Assembly (NCBI GenBank): GCA_016191785.1 | Contig: JACPVJ010000197.1 | Location: forward strand, 62,001 to 126,000 | Length of the DNA: 64,000 nucleotides | Reading direction: 5' to 3' | Origin: Myxococcales bacterium | GTDB taxonomy: Bacteria > Myxococcota_A > Polyangia > Polyangiales > Polyangiaceae | Shown here: positions 63,366-64,000 of the stretch, one piece after another | Position numbering within the stretch: position 1 is the stretch's first letter | Layout of the letters: each line of letters begins with the position of its first letter | Translations under genes and position numbers: made by a program | Notes under the pieces: generated by a model | The model's input: the letters and a program-made list of their open reading frames with translations, nothing else | What the model was told of the DNA's origin: nothing | The model's database searches: none

Positions 63366-64000
63366 ATGAGCAAGCTGCCCGCTTTTTCCGCCCGTAGCTA
63401 CGACTTCGTCGAGTACGTTCCGGCCAGGAACTGGATCGGTGGGCAGTGGCGTGAGCCCACCACGAAGAAGACGGTCCCCGTCGAGAACCCGAGGTTCGGC
63501 AAGGCGCTGTCCAGCGTGCCGCTCAGCGGAGCCGAGGACGTGGATCTGGCGGTGAAGGCCGCCGAGCGCGCCCAAAAAGGCTGGCGCGAGGTGCCGATGC
63601 GCGAGCGCGCGCAGGTCTTCTATCGGCTGAAGGCGCTGATGGAGCGCGACCTCGAAGAGCTGGCGTGGCTGGTCACCCACGAGAACGGCAAGCCCTACGA
63701 AGATGCGCGCGCCAGCGTCGAGAAGGGCATCGAGTGCGCCGAGTTCGGCGCCGCGCTGCCGAACGGCGGCGGCGCGGGTCAACAGCTCGAGGTCAGCCGC
63801 GGCGTCGTCTGCCGCGAGATCCACGAGCCGCTCGGGGTGGTCGCGGGCATCACCCCGTTCAACTTCCCGATCATGGTCCCGCTCTGGATGCTGCCCCAGG
63901 CTATCGTGGGCGGGAACGCCTTCGTGCTCAAGCCCAGCGAGCAGGTGCCGCTCGGTAGCATGAAGCTGGCCGAGCTCTTGAAAGAGGCCGGGCTGCCCGA
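63366..64000 (+). CDS. mmsA: CoA-acylating methylmalonate-semialdehyde dehydrogenase (partial)
   Basis: The first 211 residues of an aldehyde dehydrogenase; the gene runs out of the window. WIGGQWREPTTKKTVPVENPRFGKAL, AQKGWREVPMRERAQVFYRL and PLGVVAGITPFNFPIMVPLWMLPQA match methylmalonate-semialdehyde dehydrogenases, which convert methylmalonate- or malonate-semialdehyde to propionyl- or acetyl-CoA. Malonate semialdehyde is the product of beta-alanine transamination, linking it to the upstream beta-ureidopropionase-like gene. AGGAGA lies before the ATG. Confidence 0.9.
   Translation, partial: MSKLPAFSARSYDFVEYVPARNWIGGQWREPTTKKTVPVENPRFGKALSSVPLSGAEDVDLAVKAAERAQKGWREVPMRERAQVFYRLKALMERDLEELAWLVTHENGKPYEDARASVEKGIECAEFGAALPNGGGAGQQLEVSRGVVCREIHEPLGVVAGITPFNFPIMVPLWMLPQAIVGGNAFVLKPSEQVPLGSMKLAELLKEAGLP

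Noticed and set aside
1-64000. Search for tRNA, rRNA, CRISPR arrays, insertion sequences and integrase genes
   Set aside because: No cloverleaf-like sequence, rRNA block, regularly spaced direct repeats with spacers, transposase or integrase gene was seen; all long gaps are below 300 bp.

Overview
The window is very GC-rich and densely coding, with no tRNA, rRNA, CRISPR or insertion sequence that I could find. Several traits point to a myxobacterium-like deltaproteobacterium (Polyangia type): Gly/Ser-rich Cys-containing lipoproteins, a Ser/Thr kinase beside an FHA-sigma54 activator, many two-component genes, FG-GAP lipoproteins, and frequent start codons preceded directly by a -10 box (leaderless mRNAs). 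The lineage is an inference; no marker gene was compared.

Layout. 1-3 kb: end of an unknown gene, two Cys-rich lipoproteins and a repeat-rich protein. 3-6.5 kb: a methyltransferase with a C-terminal regulatory domain, and typA/bipA. 6.5-25.9 kb: a nitrate-respiration island. It has a hemerythrin protein and an FAD oxidase on the minus strand; then a NarK-type carrier, a 70-aa membrane protein, a second NarK-type carrier, a RegB-like quinone-sensor kinase, and a response regulator with a SARP-type (OmpR wHTH + BTAD) output; then diheme cytochrome c-narGHJI; then a NarK-UspA fusion. 25.9-32.2 kb: an L,D-transpeptidase-like lipoprotein without its catalytic Cys, a HEAT-like lipoprotein, a Ser/Thr kinase and an FHA-sigma54 activator. 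32.2-38.6 kb: signalling genes (hybrid kinase, NarL-type regulators, a PAS-LuxR pair with a C-terminal Cys motif, a soluble kinase, a CheY). 38.8-49.4 kb: an HDOD gene pair, a complete overlapping chemotaxis operon cheA-cheW-mcp-cheR-cheD-cheY-cheX-cheB on the minus strand, and fliW. 49.4-56.7 kb: metF, mpl, a nucleotidyltransferase pair, cell-envelope proteins and a DEDDh exonuclease. 56.7-64 kb: an NCS1 permease, an M20 hydrolase, two Uma2 proteins, a beta-ureidopropionase-like amidohydrolase and the start of a methylmalonate-semialdehyde dehydrogenase, which together suggest pyrimidine catabolism continuing beyond the window.

Main discovery. Three nitrate transcription units (first NarK operon, cytochrome c-narGHJI, NarK-UspA) are each preceded by two GTAAGNN heptamers exactly 11 bp apart. 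In all three, the second heptamer ends exactly 8 bp before a -10-like hexamer. This is the geometry known for actinobacterial SARP operators, and the only SARP-type regulator in the window lies inside this island, translationally coupled to a kinase carrying the RegB quinone-binding motif GGxxNPF. I infer a quinone-sensing, SARP-output two-component system that switches on nitrate respiration, a wiring different from NarXL or FNR control.
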